Below are positions 11,595-24,771 of a DNA stretch of 64,000 nucleotides, one piece after another. The notes under the pieces are model-generated. The model did not search any database. It saw only the letters and a program-made list of their open reading frames with translations, and was not told the DNA's origin. The stretch is from the NCBI GenBank assembly GCA_039720395.1, contig CM077826.1, positions 29,198,810 through 29,262,809 on the forward strand, written 5' to 3'. Origin of the DNA: Liquidambar formosana (lineage: Eukaryota > Streptophyta > Magnoliopsida > Saxifragales > Altingiaceae). The position numbers and the translations under genes are program-made. Positions within the stretch are counted from its first letter, which is position 1, and each line of letters starts with the position of its first letter.

Positions 11595-13907
11595 GAGGCT
11601 CCAAGAGTTTATGGCGGCCCTAATTGAGGCTAGAGAGCGTCGTGGACTCCAGAAAGCCGCCTAGGAGTTTTTTAGAGATCATAGGGCACTTACGGGAATC
11701 AAGGTTGGTTTTTGAGGCTCCCAAGGGTCACTAGCGACCCTAATTGAGAATTGAGAGCATCGTGAACCCATGAAAGCCTCCGAGAATGTTTTAGCGCGTA
11801 TAGGGATCCAACTAGTCCAGGGCAACTGTAATTTGGCCTAGCGAGCGTCGTGGACCCTAGGAAGCCGTCTAAGATATATATTATATATTTTTCTTTTTTT
11901 TTTTGGGGATGTATAGAGATCCTACGGGTGCCAATGAAGCTTTCTGAGGCTTCCACGAGCCTTTGGCGACTCTAATTGAGTCTAGAAAGCGTTGTTGATT
12001 ATAGAAAGCCTCCTAGGAGTTCTTAGAGCGTATAGAACTCCTACGGGTGTGCTGGAAGCGTTGTGAGGCTCCCTCGAGTCTTTCGCGCCTCCTATTGAGT
12101 CTAGAGAAATTCGTGGACTCCTGAAAGCGTCCTTGTATTTTTGGAGTCTATAGAGCTCCGACGGGATTCTTGGAAGCATTCTGAGGCTCCCACAAGTCAA
12201 TGGCGACTCTAATTGAGTTTAGAGGGCGTCGTGGGCCCAAGAATGCCTTCGGGAATTTTTTAAGAGTGTATAGAGATTGTACTAGTCCAAGGCAACTGTA
12301 ATTGGATCTAGGGAGCACCGTGGACCCTAGCAAGGCTTCTAGGATTTTTTTTTGGAGTGTTTAGAGCTCCTACGGGTGCTAATGATCCCTTGTGAGGCTT
12401 CCACGAGTCTATGGCTACTCTAATTGAGACTGGAGAGCATCAGTGGACCCATGAAGGCCTCTGAGAATCTTTTAGAGTGTATAGAGATCCAACTAGTCCA
12501 AGGCAACTGTAATTGGGTGTAGAGAGCGTTGTGGACCCCAGAAAGCCTTCTAAGATTTTTTTTTTTGGAGTGTATGGAGCTCCTACGGGTGCCAATGATG
12601 CTTTGGGAGGCTTCCACGAGTCTATCGCGACTCTAATTGAGTGTAGAAAGCGTCGTGGAATATAGAAAGCCTCTTAGGAGTTCTTAGAGCGTATGGAGCT
12701 CCTACGGGTGTGTTGGAGGCGTCGTGAGGCTCCCATGAGTCTTTTGTGACTGCAATTGAGTGTAGAGAATGTCATGGACTCTTGAAAGCCTCCAAGTATT
12801 ATTGGAGTCTATACAGCTCCGCCGGGTGTCTTGTAAGCATTCTTAGGCTCCCACGGGTCTATGGCGACTTTATTTGAGTTTAGAGGGCGTCGTGGACCCT
12901 TGAGTGCCTCCGGGAATTTTTTTTGAGTGTATGATCCCCTGCGGGTGTGTAGGAAGGTTTCTATGGCTGCCATGACTCTTTGGCGACCTTGACTTAGTCT
13001 AGAGTGCGTCGTCGTCCCCCAGAAACCCTCCTAGGATTTTCTGGAGTGTATAGAGCTCCTACGGGTGCCTAGGAAGCTTCGTGCGGCTGCCACAAGTCTA
13101 TGGCGACTCTAACTGAGTTTAGAGAGTGTCGTGGACTCCAGATCGCCTCCGAGGTTTTCTTAAAGTGCATAGAGTTGCTATGGGTGTCTAGGATGCCTTG
13201 CGAGGCTTCCATTAGTCTGTGGCGACTCTAAATGAGTCTAGAAAGCGTCGCAGATTATAGAATGCCTCCTAGCATTTTTGGAGTCTACAAAGCTCCGAAG
13301 GGTGTCTCGGAGGCATTTTAAGGCTCCCACTTGTCTATGGCGACTCTAATTGAGTTTAGAGAGCGTCGTGGACCCTAGAAAGCCTCCTAGGATTTTTTGG
13401 ACTGTATAGAGATTGTACGGGTGTGTAAGAAGGTTTGTAAGGCCTCCATGGGTCTATGACAACCTTAACTTAGTCTAGTAAGCGTCGTCAATGGCAGAAA
13501 GCCTCCTAGGATTTTTGGGTTGTATACAGCTCCTACGGATTCATGGGAAGCTTCGTGCGGCTCCCCGAGTCTATGGCGACTCTAATTGAGTTTACAGAAT
13601 GTCCATTACTTTAGATGGCTTCCTTGGTTTTTTAAAGTGCAAAGAGCTTTACGGGTGTCGAGGATTCCTTGCAACGCTCCCATGAGTCTATGGCGACTCT
13701 AACTGAGTCTAGAGAGCATCCTACACACTAGAAAGCTACCTGGAATTTTTAGAGTGTATAGAGCCCCTACGGGTGTCTATGAAGGTTTGTAAGGCTGCCA
13801 TGGGACTTGGGGACTTTAACCTAATCTAGAGAGCGTCTCGACTCCAGAAAGCCTCCTAAGATCTTTTTGGAGTGTATAGAGCTCCTGCGGGTGTATAGAA
13901 AGTTTGT
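11595..13907 (+). repeat. HOR copy C6
   Basis: This 2313-bp copy shares the private m8 insertion of C3 (extra A at 12442) and has a shortened, interrupted AT/T tract at about 11873-11904. Its last 400 bases (from about 13,500) start to show scattered single-base deletions such as CTCCCCGAG and CTGGAATTTTT, which continue into C7 and C8. Confidence 0.9.
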
Positions 13908-16194
13908 GAGGCTCCAAGAGTTTATGGCGGCCCTAATTGAGGCTAGAGAGCGTCGTGGACTCCAGAAAGCCGCCTAGGAGTTTTTTAGAGATCATAGGGC
14001 ACTTACGGGAATCAAGTTGGTTTTTAGGCTCCCAAGGGTCACTAGCGACCCTAATTGAGAATTGAGAGCATCGTGAACCCATGAAAGCCTCCGAGAATGT
14101 TTTAGCGCGTATAGGGATCCAACTAGTCCAGGGCAACTGTAATTTGGCCTAGCGAGCGTCGTGGACCCTAGGAAGCCGTCTAAGATTTTTTTTTTTTTTT
14201 TTTTTTTTTGGGGAGTATAGAGATCCTACGGGTGCCAATGAAGCTTTCTGAGGCTTCCACGAGCCTTTGGCGACTCTAATTGAGTCTAGAAAGCGTTGTT
14301 GATTATAGAAAGCCTCCTAGGAGTTCTTAGAGCGTATAGAACTCCTACGGGTGTGCTGGAAGCGTTGTGAGGCTCCCTCGAGTCTTTCGCGCCTCCTATT
14401 GAGTCTAGAGAAATTCGTGGACTCCTGAAAGCGTCCTTGTATTTTTGGAGTCTATAGAGCTCCGACGGGATTCTTGGAAGCATTCTGAGGCTCCCACAAG
14501 TCAATGGCGACTCTAATTGAGTTTAGAGAGCGTCGTGGGCCCAAGAATGCCTTCGGAATTTTTTAAGAGTGTATAGAGATTGTACTAGTCCAAGGCAACT
14601 GTAATTGGATCTAGGGAGCACCGTGGACCCTAGCAAGGCTTCTAGGATTTTTTTTTGGAGTGTTTAGAGCTCCTACGGGTGCTAATGATCCCTTGTGAGG
14701 CTTCCACGAGTCTATGGCTCTCTAATTGAGACTGGAGAGCATCGTGGACCCATGAAGGCCTCTGAGAATCTTTTAGAGTGTATAGAGATCCAACTAGTCC
14801 AAGGCAACTGTAATTGGGTGTAGAGAGCGTTGTGGACCCCAGAAAGCCTTCTAAGATTTTTTTTTTTTTTGGAGTGTATGGAGCTCCTACGGGTGCCAAT
14901 GGTGCTTTGGGAGGCTTCCACGAGTCTATCGCGACTCTAATTGAGTCTAGAAAGCGTCGTGGAATATAGAAAGCCTCTTAGGAGTTCTTAGAGCGTATGG
15001 AGCTCCTACGGGTGTGTTGCGTCGTGAGGCTCCCATGAGTCTTTTGTGACTGCAATGAGTGTAGAGAATGTCATGGACTCTTGAAAGCCTCCAAGTATTA
15101 TTGGAGTCTATACAGCTCCGCCGGGTGTCTTGTAAGCATTCTAGGTCCCACGGGTCTATGGCGACTTTATTTGAGTTTGGAGCGTCGTGGACCCTTGAGT
15201 GCCTCGGGAATTTTTTTGAGTGTATGATCCCCTGCGGGTGTAGGAAGGTTTGTATGGCTGCCATGACTCTTTGGCGACCTTGACTTAGTCTAGAGTGCGT
15301 CGTCGTCCCCCAGAAACCCTCCTAGGATTTTCTGGAGTGTATAGGCTCCTACGGGTGCCTAGGAAGCTTCGTGCGGCTGCCACAAGTCTATGGCGACTCT
15401 AACTGAGTTTAGAGAGTGTCGTGGACTCCAGATCGCCTCCGAGGTTTTCTTAAAGTGCATAGAGTTGCTATGGGTGTCTAGGATGCCTTGCGAGGCTTCC
15501 ATTAGTCTGTGGCGACTCTAAATGAGTCTAGAAAGCGTCGCAGATTATAGAATGCCTCCTAGCATTTTTGGAGTCTACAAAGCTCCGAAGGGTGTCTCGG
15601 AGTCATTTTAAGGCTCCCACTTGTCTATGGCGACTCTAATTGAGTTTAGAGAGCGTCGTGGACCCTAGAAAGCCTCCTAGGATTTTTTGGACTGTATAGA
15701 GATGTACGGGTGTAAGAAGGTTTGTAAGGCCTCCATGGGTCTATGACAACCTTAACCTTAGTCTAGTAAGCGTCGTCAATGGCAGAAAGCCTCCTAGGAT
15801 TTTTTGTTATACAGCTCCTACGGATTCATGGGAAGCTTCGTGCGGCTCCCACGAGTCTATGGCGACTCTAATTGAGTTTACAGAACGTCCATTACTTTAG
15901 ATGGCTTCCTTGGTTTTTTAAAGTGCAAAGAGCTTTTACGGGTGTCGGATTCCTTGCAACGCTCCCATGAGTCTATGGCGACTCTAACTGAGTCTAGAGA
16001 GCATCCTACACACTAGAAAGCTACCTGGGAATTTTTAGAGTGATATAGATCCCCTACGGGTGTCTATGAAGGTTTGTAAGGCTGCCATGGACTATGGGAC
16101 TTTAACCTAATCTAGAGAGCGTCGTCGACTCCAGAAAGCCTCCTAAGATCTTTTTGGAGTGTATAGAGCTCCTGCGGGTGTATAGAAAGTTTGT
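13908..16194 (+). repeat. HOR copy C7, rich in small deletions
   Basis: All twenty monomers can be followed, but the copy is only 2287 bp because of many 1-6 base losses. Examples are GTGTTGCGTCGTG near 15014, TTCTAGGTCCCACG near 15139, GATGTACGGGTGTAAG near 15702 and GTGTCGGATTCC near 15942. The m3 tract is a plain T-run at about 14187-14209. Substitutions against C1-C6 are few compared with deletions. Confidence 0.88.
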
Positions 16195-18430
16195 GAGGCT
16201 CCAAGAGTTTATGGCGGCCCTAATTGGGCTAGAGAGCGTCGTGGACTCCAGAAAGCCGTAGGAGTTTTTAGAGATCATAGGCACTCACGGAATCAAGGTT
16301 GGTTTTTGAGGCTCCCAAGGGTCACTAGCGACCCTAATTGAGAATTGAGAGCATCGTGAACCCATGAAAGCCTCCGAGAATGTTTTAGCGCGTATAGGGA
16401 TCCAACTAGTCCAGGGCAACTGTAATTTGGCCTAGCGAGCGTCGTGGACCCTAGGAAGCCGTCTAAGATTTTTTTTTTTTTTTTTTTTTGGGGTGTATAG
16501 AGATCCTACGGGTGCCAATGAAGCTTTCTGAGGCTTCCACGAGCCTTTGGCGACTCTAATTGAGTCTAGAAAGCGTTGTTGATTATAGAAAGCCTCCTAG
16601 GAGTTCTTAGAGCGTATAGAACTCCTACGGTGTGCTGGAAGCGTTGTGAGGCTCCCTCGAGTCTTTTGCGCCTCCTATTGAGTCTAGAGAAATTCGTGGA
16701 CTCCTGAAAGCGTCCTTGTATTTTTGGAGTCTATAGAGCTCCGACGGGATTCTTGGAAGCATTCTGAGGCTCCCACAGTCAATGGCGACTCTAATTGAGT
16801 TTAGAGGTCGTGGGCCCAAGAATGCCTTCGGGAATTTTTTAAGAGTGTATAGAGATTCTACTAGTCCAAGGCAACTGTAATTGGATCTAGGGAGCGTCGT
16901 GGACCCTAGCAAGGCTTCTAGATTTTTTTTTTTGGAGTGTTTAGAGCTCCTACGGGTGCTAATGATCCCTTGTGAGGCTTCCACGAGTCTATGGCTACTC
17001 TAATTGAGACTGAGAGCATCGTGGACCCATGAAGGCCTCTGAGAATCTTTTAGAGTGTATAGAGATCCAACTAGTCCTGGCAACAGTAATTGGGTGTAGA
17101 GAGCGTTGTGGACCCCAGAAAGCCTTCTAAGATTTTTTTTTTGGAGTGTATGGAGCTCCTACGGGTGCCAATGATGCTTTGGGAGGCTTCCACGAGTCTA
17201 TCGCGACTCTAATTGAGTCTAGAAAGCGTCGTGGAATATAGAAAGCCTCTTAGGAGTTCTTAGAGCGTATGAGCTCCTACGGGTTGTTGAGGCATCGTGA
17301 GGCTCCCATGAGTCTTTTGACTGCAATTGAGTGTAGAGAATGTCATGGACTCTTGAAAGCCTCCAAGTATTATTGGAGTCTATACAGCTCCGCCGGGTGT
17401 CTTGTAAGCATTCTGAGGCTCCCACGGGTCTATGGCGACTTTATTTGAGTTAGAGAGCGTCGTGGACCCTTGAGTGCCTCCGGGAATTTTTTTTGAGTGT
17501 ATGATCCCCTGCGGGTGTGTAGGAAGGTTTGTATGGCTGCCATGACTCTTTGGCGCCCTTGACTCAGTCTAGAGTGCGTCATCGTCCCCCAGAAACCCTC
17601 CAGGATTTTCTGGAGTGTATACAGCTCCTACGGTGCCTAGGAAGCTTCGTGTGGCTGCCACAAGTCTATGGCGACTCTAACTGAGTTTAGAGAGTGTCGT
17701 GGACTCCAGATCGCCTCCGAGGTTTTCTTAAAGTGCGTAGAGTTGCTATGGGTGTCTAGGATGCCTTGCGGGCTCCATTAGTCTGTGGCGACTCTAAATG
17801 AGTCTAGAAAGCGTCGCAGATTATAGATTTCGTCCTAGCATTTTTGGGTCTACAAAGCTCCGAAGGGTGTCTCGGGGCATTTTGAGGCTCCCACTTGTCT
17901 GTGGCGACTCTAATTGAGTTTAGAAGCGTCGTGCCCTAGAAAGCCTCCTAGGATTTTTTGGACTGTACAGAGATTGTACGGGTGTGTAAGAAGGTTTGTA
18001 AGGCCTCCATGGGTCTATGACAACCTTAACTAGTCTAGTAAGCGTCGTCAATGGCAGAAAGCCTCCTAGGATTTGTTGGGTTGCATACAGCTCCTACGGA
18101 TTCATGGGAAGCTTCGTGCGGCTCCCACGAGTCTATGGCGACTCTAATTGAGTTTACAGAGCGTCCATTACTTTAGATGGCTTCCTTGGTTTTTTTAAAG
18201 TGCAAAGAGCTTTTACAGGTGTCGAGGATTCCTTGCAACGCTCCCATGAGTCTATGGCGACTCTAACTGAGTCTAGAGAGCATCGTACACACTAGAAAGC
18301 TACATGGGAATTTTTAGAGTGTATAAGCCCCTACGGGTGTTTGAAGGTTTGTAAGGCTGCCATGGGACTATGGGGACTTTAACCTAATTTAGAGAGCGTC
18401 GTCGACTCCAGAAAGCCTCCTATGATCTTT
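16195..18430 (+). repeat. HOR copy C8, rich in small deletions, ends in a recombinant junction
   Basis: Deletions continue as in C7, for example GTCCTGGCAACAG near 17074, CTTTTGACTGC near 17315 and AGAAGCGTCGTGCCC near 17922. Monomer m20 is interrupted at 18428-18437. There TTTTTGGAGT is common to m20 and to the end of m5, and the sequence then continues as late m5 of the next copy. Confidence 0.86.
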
Positions 18431-20200
18431 TTGGAGTCTATAGAGCTCCGACGGGATTCTTGGAAGCATTCTGAGGCTCCCACGAGTCAATGGCGACTCT
18501 AATTGAGTTTAGAGAGCATCGTGGACCTGAGAATGCCTTCGGGAATTTTTTAAGAGTGTATAGAGATTCTACTAGTCCAAGGCAGCTGTAATTGGATCTA
18601 GGGAGCGTCGTGGACCCTAGCAAGGCTTCGAAGATTTTTTTTTGGAGTGTTTAGAGCTCCTACGGGTGCCAATGATCCCTTGTGAGGCTTCCACGAGTCT
18701 ATGGCTACTCTAATTGAGACTGGAGAGCATCGTGGACCCATGAAGGCCTCTGAGAATCTTTTAGAGTGTACAGAGATCCAACTAGTCCAAGGCAACAGTA
18801 ATTGGGTGTAGAAAGCGTTGTAGGCCCCAGAAAGCCTTCCAAGATTTTTTTTTGGAGTGTATGGAGCTTCCACGAGTCAATGATGCTTTGGGAGGCATCC
18901 ACGGGTCTATCGTGACTCTAGTTGAGTCTAGAAAGCGTTGTGGAATATAGAAAGCCTCTTAGGAGTTCTTAGAGTGTATAGAGCTCCTAGGGGTGTGTTG
19001 GAGGCGTGGTGAGGCTCCCATGAGTCTTTTGTGACTGCAATTGAGTGTAGAGAATGTCATGGACTCTTGAAAGCCTCCAAGTATTATTGGAGTCTATATT
19101 GCTCCGTCGGGTGTCTTCTAAGCATTGTGAGGCTCCCACGGGTCTATGGCGACTTTATTTGAGTTTAGAGAGCATCGTGGACCCTTGAGTGCCTTCGGGA
19201 ATTTTTTTAGAGTGTACAATCCCCTGCGGGTGTGTAGGAAGGTTTGTATGGCTGCCATGAGTCTTTGGCAACTTTGACTTAGTCTAGAGTGCGTCGTCGA
19301 CCCCCAGAAACCCTCCTAGGATTTTCTGGAGTGTATAGAGCTCCTACGAGTGCCTAGGAAGCTTCGTGCGGCTGCCATAAGTCTATGGCGACTCTAACTG
19401 AGTTTAGAGAGTGTCGTGGACTCCAGATCGCCTCCGAGGTTTTCTTAAAGTGCATAGAGTTGCTATGGGTGTCTAGGATGCCTTGCGAGGCTCCCATTAG
19501 TCTGTGGCGACACTAAATGAGTCTAGAAAGCGTCGCAGATTATAGAATGCCTCCTAGCATTTTTGGAGTCTACAAAGCTCCGAAGGGTGTCTCGGAGGCA
19601 TTTTAAGGCTACCACTTGTCTATGGCGACTCTAATTGTGTTTAGAGAGCATCGTGGACCCTAGAAAGCCTCCTAGGATTTTTTGCACTGTATAGAGAATG
19701 TACGGGTGTGTAAGAAGGTTTGTAAGGCCTCCATGGGTCTATGACAACCTTAACTTAGTCTAGTAAGCGTCGTCAATGGCAGAAAGCCTCCTACGATTTT
19801 TTGGGGTGTATACAGCTCCTTCGGATTCATGGGAAGCTTCGTGCGGCTCCCACGAGTCTATGGCGACTCTAATTGAGTTTACAAAACGTCCATGACTTTA
19901 GATAGCTTCCTAGGATTTTCTCAAGTGCAAAGAGCTTCTACGGGTGTCGAGGATTCCTTGCAAGGCTCCCATGAGTCTATGGCGACTCTAACTGAGTCTA
20001 GAGAGCATCCTACACACTAGGAAGCTACTTGGGAATTTTTAGGGGATATAGAGCTCCTACGGGTATCTATGAAGGTTTGTAAGGCAGCCATGGGACTATG
20101 GGGACTTTAACCTAATCTAGAGAGCGTCATCGACTCCAGAAAGGCTCCTAAGATCTTTTTGGAGTGTATAGAGCTCCTGCGGGTGTATAGAAAGTTTTGT
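18431..20200 (+). repeat. HOR copy C9, lacking about the first 550 bases
   Basis: The copy begins inside the end of m5 (CTATAGAGCTCCGACGGG) and runs to m20. Monomers m1-m4 and most of m5 are missing, so about 590 bp are skipped relative to a regular array. From here on small deletions are again rare, and divergence is mainly by substitution. Confidence 0.88.
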
Positions 20201-22484
20201 GAGGCTCCAAGAGCTTATGGCGGCCCTAGTTGAGGCTAGAGAGCGTCGTGGACTCCAGAAAGCCGCCTAGGAGTTTTTTAGAGATCATACGGCACTTACA
20301 AGCACCAAGGTTGGTTTTTGAGGCTCCCAAGGGTCACTAGCGACCCTAATTGAGAATTGAGAGCATCGTGAACCCATGAAAGCCTCCGAGAATGTTTTAG
20401 CGCGTATAGGGATCCAACTAGTCCAAGGCAACTGTAATTTGGCCTAGAGAGCGTCGTGGACCCTGGGAAGCCGTCTAACATTTTTTTTTTTTTTTGGGGT
20501 GTATAGAGGTCCTATGAGTGCCAATGAAGCTTTCTGAGGCTTCCACGAGCCTTTGGCGACTCTAATTGAGTCTAGAAAGCGTTGTTGATTATAGAAAGCC
20601 TCCTAGGAGTTCTTAGAGCGTATAGAACTCCTACGGGTGTGCTGGAAGCGTTGTGAGGCTCCCTCGAGTCTTTCGCGCCTCCTATTGAGTCTAGAGAAAG
20701 TCGTGGACTCCTAAAAGCGTCCTTGTATTTTTGGAGTCTATAGAGCTCCGACGGGATTCTTGGAAGCATTCTGAGGCTCCCACAAGTCAATGGCGACTCT
20801 AATTGAGTTTAGAGAGCGTCGTGGGCCCAAGAATGCCATCGGGAATTTTTTAAGAGTGTATAGAGATTCTACTAGTCCAAGGCAACTGTAATTGGATCTA
20901 GGGAGCACCGTGGACTAGAAAGGCTTCTAGGATTTTTTTTTGGAGTGTTTAGAGCTCCTACGGGAGCCAATGATCCCTTGTGAGGCTTCCACGAGTCTAT
21001 GGCTACTCCAATTGAGACTGGAGAGCATCGTGGACCCATGAAGGCCTCTGAGAATCTTTTAGAGTGTATAGAGATCCAACTAGTCCAAGGCAACTGTAAT
21101 TGGGTGTAGAGAGCGTTGTGGACCCCAGAAAGCCTTCTAAGATTTTTTTTTTTGGAGTGTATGGAGCTCCTACGAGTGCCAATGATGTTTTAGGAGGCTT
21201 CCACGAGTCTATCGCGACTCTCATTGAGTCTAAAAAGCGTCGTGGAATATAGAAAGCCTCTTAGGAGTTCTTAGAGCGTATAGAGCTCCTACGGGTGTGT
21301 TGGAGGCGTCGTGAGGCTCCCATGAGTCTTTTGTGACTGCAATTGAGTGTAGAGAATGTCATGCACTCTTGAAAGCCTCCAAGTATTATTGGAGTCTATA
21401 CAGCTCCGCTGGCTGCCTTGTAAGCATTCTGAGGCTCGCACGGGTCTATGGCGACTTTATTTGAGTTTAGAGAGCGTCATGGACCCTTGAGTGCCTCCGG
21501 GAATTTTTTTAGAGTGTGTAGGAAGGTTTGTATGGCTGCCATGACTCTTTGGCGACCTTGACTTAGTCTAGAGGGCGTCGTCGTCCCCCAGAAACCCTCC
21601 TAGGATTTTCTGGAGTGTATAGAGCTCCTACGGGCGCCTAGGAAGCTTCGTGCGGCTGCCACAAGTCTATGGCGACTCTAACTGAGTTTAGAGAGTGTCG
21701 TGGACTCCAGATCGCCTCCGAGGTTTTCTTAAAGTGCATAGAGTTGTTATGGGTTTCTAGGATGCCTTGCGAGGCTCCCATTAGTCTGTGGCGACTCTAA
21801 ATGAGTCTAAAAAGCGTCGCAGATTATAGAATGCCTCCTAGCATTTTTGGAGTCTACAAAGCTCCGAAGGGTGTCTCAGAGGCATTTTGAGGCTCCCACT
21901 TGTCTATGGTGACTCTAATTGAGTTTAGAGAGCGTCATGGACCCTAGAAAGCCTCCTAGGGCTTTTTGGACTGTATAGAGATTGTACGGGTGTGTAAGAA
22001 GGTTTGTAAGGCCTCCATGGGTCCATGACAACCTTAACTTAGTCTAGTAAACGTCGTCAATCGCAGAAAGCCTCCTAGGATTTTTTGGGTTGTATACAGC
22101 TCCTACAGATTCATGGGAAGCTTCGTGCGGCTCCCACGAGTCTATGGTGACTCTAATTGAGTTTACAGAGCGTCCATGACTTTAGATGGCTTCCTAGGTT
22201 TTTTTAAAGTCCCAAGAGCTTCTACGGGTGTCGAGGATTCCTTGCAAGGCTCCCATGAGTCTATGGCGACTCTAACTGAGTCTAGAGAGCATCCTACACA
22301 CTAGAAAGCTACCTGGGAATTTTTAGAGTGTATAGAGCCCCTACGGGTGTCTATGAAGGTTTGTAAGGCTGCCATGGGACTATGGGGACTTTAACCTAAT
22401 CTAGAGAGCGTCGTCGACTCCAGAAAGCCTCCTAAGATCTTTTTGGAGTGTATAGAGCTCCTGTGGGTGTATAGAAATTTTTGT
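20201..22484 (+). repeat. HOR copy C10
   Basis: This 2284-bp copy has a plain T-run after m3 (about 20480-20495). A loss of about 19 bases in m12/m13 near 21520 removes the ATGATCCCCTGCGGG segment. Several changes separate it from C1-C6, including GGGCTTTTTGG near 21960 in m16. Confidence 0.9.
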
Positions 22485-24771
22485 GAGGCTCCAAGAGTTT
22501 ATGGCGGCCCTAATTGAGGCTAGAGAGCGTCGTGGACTCCAGAAAGCCGCCTAGGAGTTTTTTTAGAGATCATAGGGCACTTACGGGACTCAACGTTGGT
22601 TTTTGAGGCTCCCAAGGGTCACTAGCGACCCTAATTGAGAATTGAGAGCATCGTGGACCCATGAAAGCCTCCGAGAATGTTTTAGCGCGTATAGGGATCC
22701 AGCTAGTCCAAGGCAACTGTAATTTGGCCTAGAGAGCGTCGTGGACCCTAGGAAGCCGTCTAAGATTTTTTTTTTTTTTTTTTTTGTTGGGGTGTATAGA
22801 GATCCTACGGGTGCCAATGAAGCTTTCTGAGGCTTGCACGAGCCTTTAGCGACTCTAATTGAGTCTAGAAAGTGTTGTTGATTATTGAAAGCCTCCTAGG
22901 AGTTCTTAGAGCGTATAGAACTCCTACGGGTGTGTTGGAAGCGTTGTGAGGCTCCCTCGAGTCTTTCGCGCCTCCTATTGAGTCTAGAGAAAGTCGTGGA
23001 CTCCTGAAAGCATCCTTGTATTTTTGGAGTCTATAGTGCTTCGACGGGATTCTTGGAAGCATTCTGAGGCTCCCACGAGTAATTGGCGACTCTAATTGAG
23101 TTTAGAGAGTGTCGTGGACCCAGGGATGCCTTCGTGAATTTTTTAAGAGTGTATAGAGATACTACTAGTCCAAGGCAGCTGTAATTGGATCTAGGAAGCG
23201 TCGTGGGCCGTCGCAAGGCTTGTACAATTTTTTTTTGGAGTGTTTAGAGCTCCTACGGGTGCCAATGATCCCTTGTGAGGCTTCCACGAGTCTATGGCTA
23301 CTCTAATTGAGACTGGAGAGCATCGTGGACCCATGAAGGCCTCTGAGAATCTTTTAGTGTGTATAGAGATCCAACTAGTCCAAGGCAACTGTAATTGGGT
23401 GTAGAGAGCGTTGTGGACCCCAGAAAGCCTTCTATGATTTTTTTTTTTTGGAGTGTATGGAGCTCCTACGGGTGCCAATGATGCTTTGGGAGGCTTCCAC
23501 GAGTCTATCGCGACTCTAATTGAGTCTAGAAAGCATCGTGGAATATAGAAAGCCTCTTAGGAGTTCTTAGAGCGTATGGAGCTCCTACGGGTGTGTTGGA
23601 GGCATCGTGAGGCTCCCATGAGTCTTTTGTGACTGCAATTGAGTGTAGAGAATGTCATGGACTCTTGAAAGCCTCCAAGTATTATTGGAGTCTATACAGC
23701 TCCGCCGGGTGTCTTGTAAGCATTCTGAGGCTCCCACAGGTCAATGGCGACTTTATTTGAGTTTGGAGAGCGTCGTGGACCCTTGAGTGCCTCCGGGAAT
23801 TTTTTTAGAGTGTATGATCCCCTGCGGGTGTGTAGGAAGGTTTGTATGGCTGCCTTGACTTAGTCTAGTGTGTGTCGTCGACCCCCATAAACCCTCCTAG
23901 GATTTTCTGGAGTGTATAGAGCTCCTACGGGTGCCTAAGAAGCTTCGTGCGGCTGCCACAAGTCCATGGCGACTCTAACTGAGTTCAGAGAGTGTCGTGG
24001 ACTCTAGATCGCCTCCGAGGTTTTCTTAAAGTGCATAGAGCTGCTATGGGTGTCTAGGATGCCTTGTGAGGCTCCCATTAGTCTGTGGCGACTCTAAATG
24101 AGTCTAGAAAGCGTCGCCGATTATAGAATGCCTCCTAGCATTTTGGGAGTCTACAAAGCTCCGAAGGGTGTCTCAGAGGTATTTTAAGGCTCCCACTTGT
24201 CTATGGCGACTCTAATTGAGTTTAGAGAGCGTCGTGGACCCTAGAAAGCCTCCTAGGATTTTTTGGACTGTACAGAGATTGTACGGGTGTGTAAAAAGGT
24301 TTGTAAGGCCGCCATGGGTCTATGACAACCTTAACTTAGTCTAGTAAGCGTCGTCAATGGCAGAAAGCCTCCTAGGATTTTTTGGGGTGTATACAGCTCC
24401 TACGGATTCATGGGAAGCTTCGTGCGGCTCTCACGAGTCTATGGTGACTCTGATTGAGTTTACCGAACGTCCATGACTTTAGATAGCTTCCTAGGTTTTT
24501 TTAAAGTGCGAAGAGCTTCTACGGGTGTCGAGGATTCCTTGCAAGGCTCCCATGAGTCTATGGCGACTCTAACTGAGTCTAGAGAGCATCCTACACACTA
24601 GAAAGCTACCTGGGAATTTTTAGAGTGTATAGAGCCCCTACGGGTGTCTATGAAGCTTTGTAAGGCTGCCATGGGACTATGGGGACTCTATCCTAATCTA
24701 GAGAGCGTCGTCGACTCCAGAAAGCCTCCTAAGATCTTTTTGGAGTGTATAGAGCTCCTGCGAGTGTATAG
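22485..24771 (+). repeat. HOR copy C11
   Basis: This copy has a T-run of about 20 followed by GTTGGGG after m3 (about 22766-22788). About 16 bases are missing from m13 near 23854, removing ATGACTCTTTGGCGAC. It ends at a deletion junction within AGAAAG (24770-24775). Confidence 0.89.

Noticed and set aside
15068..15283. Plus-strand open frame in C7
   Set aside because: It exists only because of small deletions in this copy; the equivalent stretches of other copies are closed.
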